Shown one piece after another: positions 1-7,014 of a stretch of 64,000 nucleotides of DNA. A program made the position numbers and the translations under genes. This DNA comes from Methylacidiphilum caldifontis (lineage in GTDB: Bacteria; Verrucomicrobiota; Verrucomicrobiia; Methylacidiphilales; Methylacidiphilaceae), in contig NZ_CP065957.1 in the NCBI RefSeq assembly GCF_017310505.1, forward strand, positions 868,001 to 932,000, written 5' to 3'. Under the pieces are notes generated by a model. It was not told the origin of the DNA. It searched no databases and saw nothing but the letters and a program-made list of their open reading frames with translations. Position 1 is the stretch's first letter. Each line of letters begins with the position of its first letter.

Positions 1-43
1 TTTTTCTTTTTGACGATTTTGTTTTCTCTGCTCCTTCAGCCAT
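1..43 (-). CDS. fixB: FixB / electron transfer flavoprotein alpha subunit, 5' end only
   Basis: Only the first 14 codons lie in the window (MAEGAEKTKSSKRK), running off the left edge. An ATG at 43 is preceded by a good ribosome binding site (AAGGAGA about 8 nt upstream). It starts 38 nt after the fixA stop on the same strand. In fix operons fixB follows fixA, so the identity is inferred from position; the visible residues are not diagnostic. Confidence 0.5.
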   Translation of the reverse strand, partial: MAEGAEKTKSSKRK

Positions 44-81
44 AGTGAATCTTTCTCCTTTTTGCTCAGCAAACAGAATGC

Positions 82-909
82 TCAAACCCACTTTTTTTCC
101 ATTTCTGGATATTTTTCTAAAATTTTTTCTACTAAAAGAGTGCAGGTTTCTTCTGGATTTCTACCCTCTAATTTTTCTGCTGGGCCTCTAGAATTTTGTG
201 GGGCAAACACTTTGCCCACAACCGTTGGAGATCCTTTAAGACCAATTTTTGAAAGCTCTTCTATACCAGCTTCCAAACGGTTCCATATTTTTACAGGTGC
301 CCTCGCAGCCCTAATCATATGAGGTAGGGAAGCATAACGAATGGTTTTTTTGCCTTCGAGCACGGTAATCAGGCAGGGAAGCTTTGAAGCCACAACCTGG
401 ATGCCTCTCTCACTTTTTCGATGAACCATAACCGTCTTTTTGTTAAAATCGACATGGCTGATTTCTTGGACGTAGGTAAGTAGCTGGAAACCAAGACGTC
501 GCGCAACACCGGGTCCCACTTGTCCCGTATCCCCATCAATAGTTTGTTTCCCTGTAAAAACGATGTCTATCTTCCTATAAGAGTCGATCTTTCTAAGTGC
601 TGCGGCCAGTGCGTAGGATGTAGCAAGGGTATCAGAGCCAGCGAATGCCCTATCCGATAAAAGAATAGCCTCATCCACTCCATAAGAAAGGGCTTTTCTC
701 AAGGCATTTTCTGCTTGCAGAGGACCCATGGAAAGAACAGTTAAGAATGCTCCATATTTATCCTTAAGCTGCAAAGCCTCTTCTAGAGCATATAAATCAT
801 AGGGGTTTAAAATAGCGGGAACTCCTTGACGCATGATAGTCCCTGTTTGGGGATGCACCCGGATCTGGCTTGAATCGGGCACTTGTTTTACCAAAATAAC
901 AGCATGCAT
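82..909 (-). CDS. fixA: FixA, electron transfer flavoprotein beta subunit
   Basis: Beta subunit of an electron-transfer flavoprotein. FixABCX complexes oxidise NADH and, by electron bifurcation, reduce quinone and a low-potential ferredoxin or flavodoxin that feeds nitrogenase. The 275-residue product opens with the ETF-beta motif VLVKQVPDSS, has the nucleotide-binding segment LSMGPLQAENALRKALSYG and the GKQTIDGDTGQVGP segment. It lies 9 nt downstream of nifW and directly upstream of a probable fixB, so it belongs to the nifW unit under a sigma-54 promoter. The nif setting favours FixA over a fatty-acid-oxidation EtfB; fixC and fixX would be beyond the left edge. Confidence 0.9.
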   Translation of the reverse strand: MHAVILVKQVPDSSQIRVHPQTGTIMRQGVPAILNPYDLYALEEALQLKDKYGAFLTVLSMGPLQAENALRKALSYGVDEAILLSDRAFAGSDTLATSYALAAALRKIDSYRKIDIVFTGKQTIDGDTGQVGPGVARRLGFQLLTYVQEISHVDFNKKTVMVHRKSERGIQVVASKLPCLITVLEGKKTIRYASLPHMIRAARAPVKIWNRLEAGIEELSKIGLKGSPTVVGKVFAPQNSRGPAEKLEGRNPEETCTLLVEKILEKYPEMEKKWV

Positions 910-918
910 AATTTAATT

Positions 919-1287
919 TTAAACTTTTTTTCTTTTCAGTTTTGAGCTGCCAATCAAGGAATCCAAAGAGACGAACTGCACCCCTTTGCTTGGGGCAGCA
1001 GGTTGCTCTTGCTCTTTAAAAACTTTAAAAACCTTTTCCTCCTGGGCTGTAGAATGGATAAAGTCTTCGTAGGCTTTTGCAAGCAAGGAGCCGTAATATT
1101 GCTTGAGTTGTTCTTCGGTTTTGCTTTTTAGATCCATGGTTCCTGCCGCAATATAATCGTGGAATCTCTGGAGGATATGAAGCCTATACACCCTCAGGAC
1201 TTTCATATCGAAGGGAATCTCCAGCAACCTGAAGAAATCTTCAGCAGCCTCGAGCTTTTCCATCCGTTTTAAAAAAGAATCAGCCAT
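919..1287 (-). CDS. nifW: NifW, nitrogenase-stabilising/protective protein
   Basis: NifW helps assemble or protect the MoFe protein, especially under oxygen. The 122-residue product has the family core VYRLHILQRFHDYIAAG (about residues 33-49) after an N-terminal FLKRMEKLEAAEDFFRLLEI helix, and a lysine-rich tail; length is normal. It heads a unit with fixA-fixB. A consensus sigma-54 promoter at 1302-1317 predicts a transcript start near 1291, only about 4 nt before the ATG, and the only Shine-Dalgarno-like bases (AAGAG) would lie outside that mRNA. A perfect NifA site sits at 1397-1412. Confidence 0.93.
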   Translation of the reverse strand: MADSFLKRMEKLEAAEDFFRLLEIPFDMKVLRVYRLHILQRFHDYIAAGTMDLKSKTEEQLKQYYGSLLAKAYEDFIHSTAQEEKVFKVFKEQEQPAAPSKGVQFVSLDSLIGSSKLKRKKV

Positions 1288-1301
1288 AGCTCTTTTATTT
1301 T

Positions 1302-1317
1302 AGCAGATTGCATGCCA
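1302..1317 (-). promoter_or_regulatory. sigma-54 promoter of nifW-fixAB
   Basis: Reads TGGCATGCAATCTGCT on the minus strand: GG at -25/-24 and GC at -13/-12 with exactly 10 nt between. Predicted +1 is about 1291, four bases before the nifW ATG. Confidence 0.85.
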
Positions 1318-1396
1318 AGCCTTTTATTTTTTAACGTCTAAGCTGGACAAACTCTGAAATAGCTGTAAGCAAGAAATCCAGTTATTTTGAACTTTC

Positions 1397-1412
1397 TGTT
1401 ATTTTTCCTACA
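1397..1412. promoter_or_regulatory. NifA upstream activator site for nifW
   Basis: Perfect TGT-N10-ACA (N10 = TATTTTTCCT), centred about 88 bp upstream of the -24 element of the nifW promoter, in the 158-bp gap after the SIR2-like gene. Confidence 0.75.
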
Positions 1413-1445
1413 TTGTCGGGTTTTCCTCAATAGCCAGCTGTCATT

Positions 1446-2303
1446 TTATAAAGAGGAAGCAGGGCTAAAACTAAGAAACTTTTGGACAAAGTCTTCCAGG
1501 GATATGTCCAGCTGCTTAATATTCAGCTCAGAAAGGAAACGGGCTTCATTTTTTGTAAGGGGACTTGAAATAACAGCCCAATGGGAAGAGGATGATCGCT
1601 TGGTGATCTGTCTTGCCCAAGTCCTTTCAATTTGACTCTGGAAACGGCAACCGAGGAAAAGAAACTGTTTTGCTTTCCTTAATTCCTTTATAAGATCAGG
1701 TATAGGAGTCTGGATATCGATTTCGGTCAACACCTCAACATAATCCGAATCGGATATGATAAAATTTTTTTGGGGTTTGACTGAACCCAATGGTTTATAG
1801 AGGACCGTATTCCAGCTATACGCCTCGCTAATTTCTACCTCTTTATCCTCGGCATTGTAAGCTTTTACCCAACTACCAGGATATTCCGCCTGACTTACAC
1901 CTTGAATCTGTCCCCAAGACGGCCTTTCTTTCAAAGCTAAACTCAGTGAGCCATCATACCAAACATCCACAACAAGAGGGAGCCGTGGAATTCGAGCTAT
2001 CCATTGCTGTAATTCGTTGGGTTCGCATTCTCCATCGAATAGCTGGCTTAAAAGGGCTTTTAGTGTTTTTCTATGCCTATAATTTTCGATGTATTGGCTG
2101 GTACTCCATAGGTTTTTCCTTATCCTGGAGGGAACGGCAACCAAAGAGGCAAGCCTTTCTGAAAGCATTTCTGGATTTTGTGGAAGAGATGCCCCTTCTT
2201 TGCTTAACCCTAATATCCCTGGACCTAGATAGGGAACAACTTGTCCAGAATCAATGGCTTTCAAAATCTCTTCTATACAACTCTCAACGCTCGCATTATC
2301 CAT
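1446..2303 (-). CDS. SIR2-like (SIR2_2-type) protein of the nif cluster
   Basis: A 285-residue protein whose N-terminus (VVPYLGPGILGLS, residues 23-35) resembles the NAD-binding glycine loop of SIR2-fold proteins. The C-terminal half (IISDSDYVEVLTEI, then QFLFLGCRFQSQIE) matches the SIR2_2-type pattern of a DY motif followed by a FLG core strand. The usual GAG(I/V)S loop is changed to GPGIL and no catalytic His motif is obvious, so deacylase activity is doubtful. Its ATG overlaps the stop of the 72-residue gene by 8 nt, implying translational coupling in the nifT operon. SIR2_2 domains occur in defence NADases, but the nif operon position argues for a nitrogen-fixation role. Function unknown. 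Confidence 0.7.
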   Translation of the reverse strand: MDNASVESCIEEILKAIDSGQVVPYLGPGILGLSKEGASLPQNPEMLSERLASLVAVPSRIRKNLWSTSQYIENYRHRKTLKALLSQLFDGECEPNELQQWIARIPRLPLVVDVWYDGSLSLALKERPSWGQIQGVSQAEYPGSWVKAYNAEDKEVEISEAYSWNTVLYKPLGSVKPQKNFIISDSDYVEVLTEIDIQTPIPDLIKELRKAKQFLFLGCRFQSQIERTWARQITKRSSSSHWAVISSPLTKNEARFLSELNIKQLDISLEDFVQKFLSFSPASSL

Positions 2304-2514
2304 GGCTTAATGTTTCCTTTTTTAGTTCTTCCAAAAATTCTACAGGTAGCCTAAATATGCCTCTACCTCCAGACAAGGCTTGAAACTTATCTCCCGCTTT
2401 TCCCCATAGAAAACTAAACCATTGTTGGGGAGTCATGTGCTGAGGTCTCTCTGCAATTTCCATGACCTGTCCATCTGGTCCAAAACGGACATGCAGTATA
2501 AAGGGTCTACTCAT
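2296..2514 (-). CDS. Small conserved-looking protein of the nifT operon (72 aa), unknown function
   Basis: Not assigned to a named family. The 72-residue product begins MSRPFILHVRFGPDGQVMEI and contains MTPQQWFSFLW and LSGGRGIFRLP, a compact mixed alpha/beta composition without cysteines or membrane segments. The ATG at 2514 is preferred over a GTG two codons upstream because GAGG lies 5 nt before it. It lies between the DegT-like gene (19 nt gap) and the SIR2-like gene (8 nt overlap), so the three are almost certainly co-translated. A role linked to nitrogenase maturation is inference from position only. Confidence 0.75.
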   Translation of the reverse strand: MSRPFILHVRFGPDGQVMEIAERPQHMTPQQWFSFLWGKAGDKFQALSGGRGIFRLPVEFLEELKKETLSHG

Positions 2515-2533
2515 AACCACCTCTATTGTTTAT

Positions 2534-3682
2534 TCAATAAATTGCCGCTCCAGCACCCACGTTAAGAGAGGCTTCTTTAAGGCTTTTAACAATAAATTCG
2601 ACTTCTTCAGCTGCTAATTGTCCATGGAAAGGCAATGCGATAGTCCTATCAGCAACCCTTTCAGTTATCGGCAGCATCCCCCTGCGCATTCCTCTTTCAA
2701 TCGCCCATCCAGCCAAGTGCAAGGGATAACAATAGGGAAAGGCTTCGATGTTGTCCCGACGTAAATCTTCAATAATTGCATCCCGGCTTGATTTAGAAAA
2801 CCTCGTTCCTAAATGAACAACGTACGAAAACCAATGGATTTCGGTCGCCTCGGGAGATACATAAGGATCCTTAATGCCTTCGAAGCCGGACAGAAAATGG
2901 GTATAGAGTTCTTCTATTGTTTTCCTTTTTTGCAAAATTTCATCTATTCTCTGTAACTGAGCCAATCCAAGAGCCGCCTCCAGGCTGCTAAGAGAACATC
3001 CTAAGTAGGGTTGTCTGTTCTTGACTACCGACTGTCTTTCTTCCACCGACCGGTCTCTGATGGTTTTAAGCAAAGAGGCCAACTCCTCGGAATCGGTTAC
3101 AACCATCGCTCCTTTACCTGTAAGGAGAGCCGAAGGTTGCGAAAAATCAAAAAGAGAAAATAGTCCAAAAGAACCTACGTTCCTACCCTTAAAGGAAGAA
3201 CCAATCGCTTCGGTCGAGTCCTCTATCAAAAAAAGGGAATGGTTTTTAGCTATTTTTTCGAGCTCTTCCCAACATGCAGGATGACCATTGGGGTTTGAAC
3301 CAACAAGAGCTTTAACTTCTGGGGTTATCTCCCTTTCTATTTTCGAGGGATCTATGGCCATAGACCAATAATCAATATCCACAAATTTAGGACTGATTCC
3401 TGCCCAGGCCAACACCTGTCCTAACTCTCTCCATGAACAAGCTGAAAGAATGATCGCATCCCCTTTGCCTATTCCAAGAGCTTTTAAACAAAGATAAAAT
3501 GCTACTTTGGCCCCCGAAAAACTAACAGCATGTTTTCTTTTCACAAATCGAGCAAAGTTTTTTTCAAAAACTTCCACTTCAGTACCCCCACTGAGCTCAC
3601 TTGATCCAAGAACCCGATAGATCGCTTCGAGTTCGGCACCTGTCATATCGGGATCCATAAATTTTATCTGTTTTCCATTCAT
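2534..3682 (-). CDS. DegT/DnrJ/EryC1/StrS-fold protein lacking the catalytic lysine
   Basis: Fold-type I PLP aminotransferase-like protein of the sugar-aminotransferase (DegT) family, 382 residues from the ATG at 3682 (a TTG six codons upstream is possible). Family features are present: ALGIGKGDAIIL, NPNGHPACWEELEKIA, and the cofactor-contacting Asp in LIEDSTEAIG (D155). In the segment that normally holds the PLP lysine (pattern FSF-x3-K-x5-(E)GG), the sequence is FSLFDFSQPSALLTGKGA, placing Ser184 where ArnB has Lys188. It is therefore unlikely to be a normal transaminase: it may be a pseudoenzyme or a dehydratase-like variant. It follows nifT by 27 nt in a NifA-controlled operon. Substrate unknown. 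Confidence 0.85.
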   Translation of the reverse strand: MNGKQIKFMDPDMTGAELEAIYRVLGSSELSGGTEVEVFEKNFARFVKRKHAVSFSGAKVAFYLCLKALGIGKGDAIILSACSWRELGQVLAWAGISPKFVDIDYWSMAIDPSKIEREITPEVKALVGSNPNGHPACWEELEKIAKNHSLFLIEDSTEAIGSSFKGRNVGSFGLFSLFDFSQPSALLTGKGAMVVTDSEELASLLKTIRDRSVEERQSVVKNRQPYLGCSLSSLEAALGLAQLQRIDEILQKRKTIEELYTHFLSGFEGIKDPYVSPEATEIHWFSYVVHLGTRFSKSSRDAIIEDLRRDNIEAFPYCYPLHLAGWAIERGMRRGMLPITERVADRTIALPFHGQLAAEEVEFIVKSLKEASLNVGAGAAIY

Positions 3683-3709
3683 TACTTTTCTAAAGCTCAA
3701 ATCCAGGGA

Positions 3710-3919
3710 TCATCCTTCAACTTTTCTTGCCTCCAGGGTTACAGGCAACTTTGTTCCAGGAGGAACTTCAGGCAAAAGAAACTTCATCCCGTTGGCAAGG
3801 GTCACCACCCCTCCAAACAACCCTTCTTTGTCTGCACTGATAATCGGCTCTTCAAGGTCTTTTTTAGCTATATAAATCGTTATCTGTCCCTCTTCTTTTT
3901 TTCTCACCATAATTTTCAT
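3710..3919 (-). CDS. nifT: NifT/FixU family protein
   Basis: A 69-residue protein matching the NifT/FixU family: N-terminal MKIMVRKKEEGQITIYIAKK, then DLEEPIISADKEGLFGGVVTLANG and a proline-rich LLPEVPPGTKLPVTLEA end. The family is conserved in nif clusters but its role is not established. It is the first gene of a unit continuing into the DegT-like, 72-aa and SIR2-like genes. A sigma-54 promoter at 3961-3976 predicts a leader of about 31 nt; a NifA site lies at 4080-4095. Confidence 0.93.
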   Translation of the reverse strand: MKIMVRKKEEGQITIYIAKKDLEEPIISADKEGLFGGVVTLANGMKFLLPEVPPGTKLPVTLEARKVEG

Positions 3920-3960
3920 AGACTACTTTTAAAGAAAAGAATTGCGGTCCTGTTTTGATA

Positions 3961-3976
3961 AGCAAAGAAAATGCCA
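3961..3976 (-). promoter_or_regulatory. sigma-54 promoter of the nifT operon
   Basis: TGGCATTTTCTTTGCT on the minus strand, GG-N10-GC spacing exact; predicted +1 near 3950, 31 nt before the nifT ATG. Confidence 0.88.
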
Positions 3977-4079
3977 AGCAAAAAGCCTTCTGCTCTTTTT
4001 GGCTTCTAGGACGTAGATCTTAAGCTATTCGAGGCTTTCTATTTTTATCATCTTTGCTATTGAAATGGGTAATCACGAT

Positions 4080-4095
4080 TGTCAAAAAACTTACA
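4080..4095. promoter_or_regulatory. NifA upstream activator site for nifT
   Basis: Perfect TGT-N10-ACA (N10 = CAAAAAACTT) centred about 112 bp upstream of the nifT -24 element. It overlaps the stop codon of the A-type carrier gene ending at 4091. Confidence 0.75.
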
Positions 4096-4447
4096 ATTTT
4101 GTTTTTTTGACTTGCAAACTCTTTCCTACACTAAAACTTTCCCCACAGCCACAACTTCCTGTAGCGTTAGGGTTGTTGAATACAAACCGTTCCCTAAAGC
4201 TATCCTTAACGTAATCGAGCACTAGACCTTCAAGCATTTTCAAGGAGTCCTGGTCCACAACGAGTTTCCCTCCCGGAAATGTACAGACGAAATCATCCGC
4301 TTCCACTTGCCTAGCATAATTTAAATGGTAAGAATAACCTGCACATCCCGAGCGCAATACCGCAAGCCTTAAGCCCACAGCCTCTTTTTTTCCCTGCAAC
4401 GATTTCGCCAGTTTTTCCTGAGCTCTTTGCGTAATCATAATTGCCAT
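4091..4447 (-). CDS. A-type Fe-S carrier (HesB/IscA family), second gene of the pair
   Basis: A 118-residue A-type carrier with the three cluster-ligand cysteines expected: RSGCAGYSY (about residue 34) and GSCGCGESF near the C-terminus. Such proteins hold and deliver Fe-S clusters to apo-targets; in nif clusters they probably serve nitrogenase or NifB. The start at 4447 has GGAGGG 9 nt upstream. It lies 14 nt after a paralogous carrier gene and is co-transcribed with it from the sigma-54 promoter at 4887-4902. The lysine-rich tail (QVKKTKL) extends slightly past the usual family end. Confidence 0.92.
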   Translation of the reverse strand: MAIMITQRAQEKLAKSLQGKKEAVGLRLAVLRSGCAGYSYHLNYARQVEADDFVCTFPGGKLVVDQDSLKMLEGLVLDYVKDSFRERFVFNNPNATGSCGCGESFSVGKSLQVKKTKL

Positions 4448-4461
4448 AGCAATACCCTCCT

Positions 4462-4863
4462 TTAAATTTCATGAGAACAGTTTGCAGAAAAAGAAGAACC
4501 ACAGCTACAGGTTGATCCAGCATTGGGGTTGTTTATTACAAAACGCGCCCCCTCCAGATTTTCCTCATAATCAATTTGTGAGCCTTTTAGATACATATGA
4601 CTTTGGGGATCAATCACCAGGAAAACCTCATCCTTCTCATAAAGGATGTCTCCTTCCTCGATCTGCTTGTCAAAAGCAAAATTATATTGAAAACCTGAAC
4701 ATCCCCCACCTGTTATAAAAATTCGAAGCTTAAGCTCCGTATCTTTTTCTTCTTCAATTAAAGATTTAATTTTTTTTACAGCCGCTTCTGTTAATTCAAT
4801 CCCTTGGTTCTCAACTCTTTCTTCCAGTTGTTTATGTTCTCTATCGATAGATGCTTGATTCAT
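4462..4863 (-). CDS. A-type Fe-S carrier (ErpA/HesB-like), first gene of the pair
   Basis: A 133-residue carrier with a charged N-terminal extension of about 22 residues ([20 protein letters not shown]) ahead of a canonical domain: [11 protein letters not shown], then STCSCGSSF near the C-terminus, giving the Cys plus Cys-x-Cys ligand set. A strong AGGAGG site precedes the ATG. Predicted transcription from the sigma-54 promoter at 4887-4902 gives a 13-nt leader. The sequence is closer to ErpA-type proteins than the neighbour at 4091, so the two may have different recipients; that is inference. Confidence 0.92.
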   Translation of the reverse strand: MNQASIDREHKQLEERVENQGIELTEAAVKKIKSLIEEEKDTELKLRIFITGGGCSGFQYNFAFDKQIEEGDILYEKDEVFLVIDPQSHMYLKGSQIDYEENLEGARFVINNPNAGSTCSCGSSFSANCSHEI

Positions 4864-4886
4864 AAGTCCTCCTTTTCCATTTTATG

Positions 4887-4902
4887 AGCAATTACCATGC
4901 CA
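4887..4902 (-). promoter_or_regulatory. sigma-54 promoter of the A-type carrier pair
   Basis: TGGCATGGTAATTGCT on the minus strand with exact GG-N10-GC spacing; predicted +1 near 4876. No TGT-N10-ACA site is visible between this promoter and the divergent nifA promoter. Confidence 0.87.
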
Positions 4903-5026
4903 AATGAAAGTGAGGCAGGACTTAAAATCTTTCTTATCTGACAAAATTAAAAAATGCCAAAATCAGATCCCTGTTTCCTGCAAGATCGAGGGGTTAGTCT
5001 TAATTGAACAATAATGGCATTTTAAA

Positions 5027-5042
5027 TGGCACACCCTTTGCT
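5027..5042 (+). promoter_or_regulatory. sigma-54 promoter of nifA
   Basis: TGGCACACCCTTTGCT, an excellent -24/-12 match (TGGCAC-N5-TTGCT). Predicted +1 is near 5053, which falls inside the first possible nifA ATG (5051) and 7 nt before the second (5060). nifA would thus be transcribed by the same sigma factor whose promoters it activates. Confidence 0.88.
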
Positions 5043-5059
5043 TTATTTCAATGAGGCCC

Positions 5060-6646
5060 ATGAAAAAAAGTGGAGAATTTGTTGCCATTTATGAAATTAG
5101 CAAGATCCTCACTTCTCCTCAGTCAACGCTTTTTCGATCCTTAAGAGAATCTTTAAAAGTTTTAAGTCTTAATTTAAAGTTACAAAAATCTTTGATTTTT
5201 GTCCGAAGAGGATTTAATCCCACTCTTCTTAGCTATTATGGGGATGTCTATGCTGAGGATAATCTTTCTTTCTATTATTCTCTTATCGAACAGATTTTAA
5301 AAAATGGCTTTCCCATTGTTGTTCCCGATATCCATAAAGAACCTTACTTCAATACAGTTATTGCTTCCGCAGACAGCACACAAGAACCCGTTTCCCTTTT
5401 TTGCTTGCCGATTCGATTCGAAAGAGAATGTATTGGAGTTCTAGTTTGTGAAAAGAAAAGAGAGTCAGCCCTTGAGTCTATATCCGAAATTACCTTGACG
5501 TTAAGCTTGGCATCGAATCTTTTCGGACAAAAACTAAAACTCAGCATAGGTAATTTAGAAGACACTTCTTTTTATGAGAACTATGAACCGACAACTAGCT
5601 TAACGAAAAATGACGATAGTCGAATCAAAATAAATAATGGGGTCATTGGTAAAAGCAAGACGATGCAGGCCGTGATGGATCTTGTCTATCATGTTGCTCC
5701 TTCCCGATCTACTGTTCTGCTTCGCGGGGAAAGCGGAACAGGCAAAGAGGTCATTGCACGGACAATACATTATCTAAGCCCCAGGAAAGATGGACCCTTT
5801 ATAAAAGTCAATTGCTCGGCTTTGCCCGAGACTATTCTTGAGTCAGAACTCTTTGGACATGAAAAAGGAGCCTTTACAGGAGCTCTTTTTGAAAGAAAAG
5901 GCCGGTTCGAACTGGCACATGGAGGTACACTCTTTCTTGACGAGATTGGTGATATATCACCCTCTGTCCAGGTAAAACTATTACGTGTTTTACAAGAAAG
6001 AGAGTTTGAAAGGGTTGGGGGAAACAAAACCATTCGAGTAGATGTAAGGGTTATTACGGCAACAAATAGAAACCTTGAAGAAGCGGTCTTAAAGGGTGAA
6101 TTCAGGGCCGATCTTTACTTTCGGATCAATGTTGTGTCCATTTATCTGCCTCCACTGCGGGATCGCAAAGAGGATATTCCACTGCTTGCCGAGCACATTT
6201 TGAATAAAATCGGAAAAGAACTAAACAGAAAATTAAGAATTACCCCTGAAGCCCTTAATCTCTTGATCAATTGCCATTGGCCAGGAAATGTAAGGGAGCT
6301 TGAAAACTGCTTAGAACGGGCTGCGACTAACTCTAGAAATAACTGGATAGATGAGATTGATGTCGCGTGCCGTAGGAACCAATGTTCTTCACCGATGTTA
6401 TGGAAAAAAGACCTCCAGCTCATCGCTACCCCTGTCGTCTCATTTGAAGAAAGCAAGCCTAAAGAAGAAACTCAAAGATCTTCTTTCTACAACCCGCTTG
6501 TTGCGGATGACCCCAAAGAAAAAATCATTCAGGCCATGGAAAAATGCGGTTGGGTTCAAGCAAAAGCTGCACGCATGTTGAACATTACGCCCCGTCAACT
6601 CGGATACGCTCTCAAAAAATATGGCATTGAAATAAAAAAGTTTTAA
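5060..6646 (+). CDS. nifA: NifA, sigma-54-dependent activator with oxygen-responsive cysteine motif
   Basis: Transcription activator of nif genes, 528 residues from the ATG at 5060. That ATG is chosen because the predicted +1 (about 5053) excludes the ATG at 5051. An N-terminal GAF domain (about 15-160) is followed by an AAA+ domain with Walker A GESGTGKE (223-230), the sigma-54-contacting GAFTGA loop and the LFLDEIGD Walker B, and by a C-terminal Fis-type helix-turn-helix (AKAARMLNITPRQLGYALKK). Cysteines 405, 417, 437 and 442 form C-x11-C-x19-C-x4-C across the end of the AAA+ domain and the linker, the signature of NifA proteins that sense oxygen or iron directly. No nifL is nearby. Confidence 0.95.
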   Translation: MKKSGEFVAIYEISKILTSPQSTLFRSLRESLKVLSLNLKLQKSLIFVRRGFNPTLLSYYGDVYAEDNLSFYYSLIEQILKNGFPIVVPDIHKEPYFNTVIASADSTQEPVSLFCLPIRFERECIGVLVCEKKRESALESISEITLTLSLASNLFGQKLKLSIGNLEDTSFYENYEPTTSLTKNDDSRIKINNGVIGKSKTMQAVMDLVYHVAPSRSTVLLRGESGTGKEVIARTIHYLSPRKDGPFIKVNCSALPETILESELFGHEKGAFTGALFERKGRFELAHGGTLFLDEIGDISPSVQVKLLRVLQEREFERVGGNKTIRVDVRVITATNRNLEEAVLKGEFRADLYFRINVVSIYLPPLRDRKEDIPLLAEHILNKIGKELNRKLRITPEALNLLINCHWPGNVRELENCLERAATNSRNNWIDEIDVACRRNQCSSPMLWKKDLQLIATPVVSFEESKPKEETQRSSFYNPLVADDPKEKIIQAMEKCGWVQAKAARMLNITPRQLGYALKKYGIEIKKF

Positions 6647-7014
6647 AGGAATCTTCCCTTTTACACTTCCTCGCCTCTATTTTTGCCCAAAGTGAGTTTT
6701 TAGAAAAAACTTTTTGTAGACAACCCGTCCGCAGAGAGCTGATCCCTGCATATAGAAGCAGCAAGACATGTTGAAGCTTTTGTCCACTCTCTAAAAAAGG
6801 TAGGTAATACTGCTCTATTCTTTGTCTAAATCTGTTTTTATATTCTATAAAAAACCAGTTGGATCATTCAGTAGCCATCTGTCTTCTAATCGAATACTCA
6901 AATATTTCCTCATAGCTACCGGGTTTTAGCCCGTTTACATGATCAATAACAAAGACCTTTTAAAGAGGATGATTTAATGCTCTTCATGCATCGACACTCT
7001 CGTCACAAGGCAAG
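6647..7014. other. 368-bp gap between nifA and the rhodanese gene
   Basis: No gene is called here. On the minus strand 6959-6864 reads as 31 codons of protein-like sequence (..VFVIDHVNGLKPGSYEE..) between an in-frame stop upstream and a TGA, without a start codon, possibly a gene remnant. A short perfect hairpin (CGGG-TTTTAG-CCCG) lies within it near 6920. No clear terminator for nifA or for the minus-strand operon is visible. Confidence 0.3.

Noticed and set aside
4972-4990. TGT at 4972 as a NifA half-site for nifA or the carrier genes
   Set aside because: No ACA at the required 10-nt spacing.
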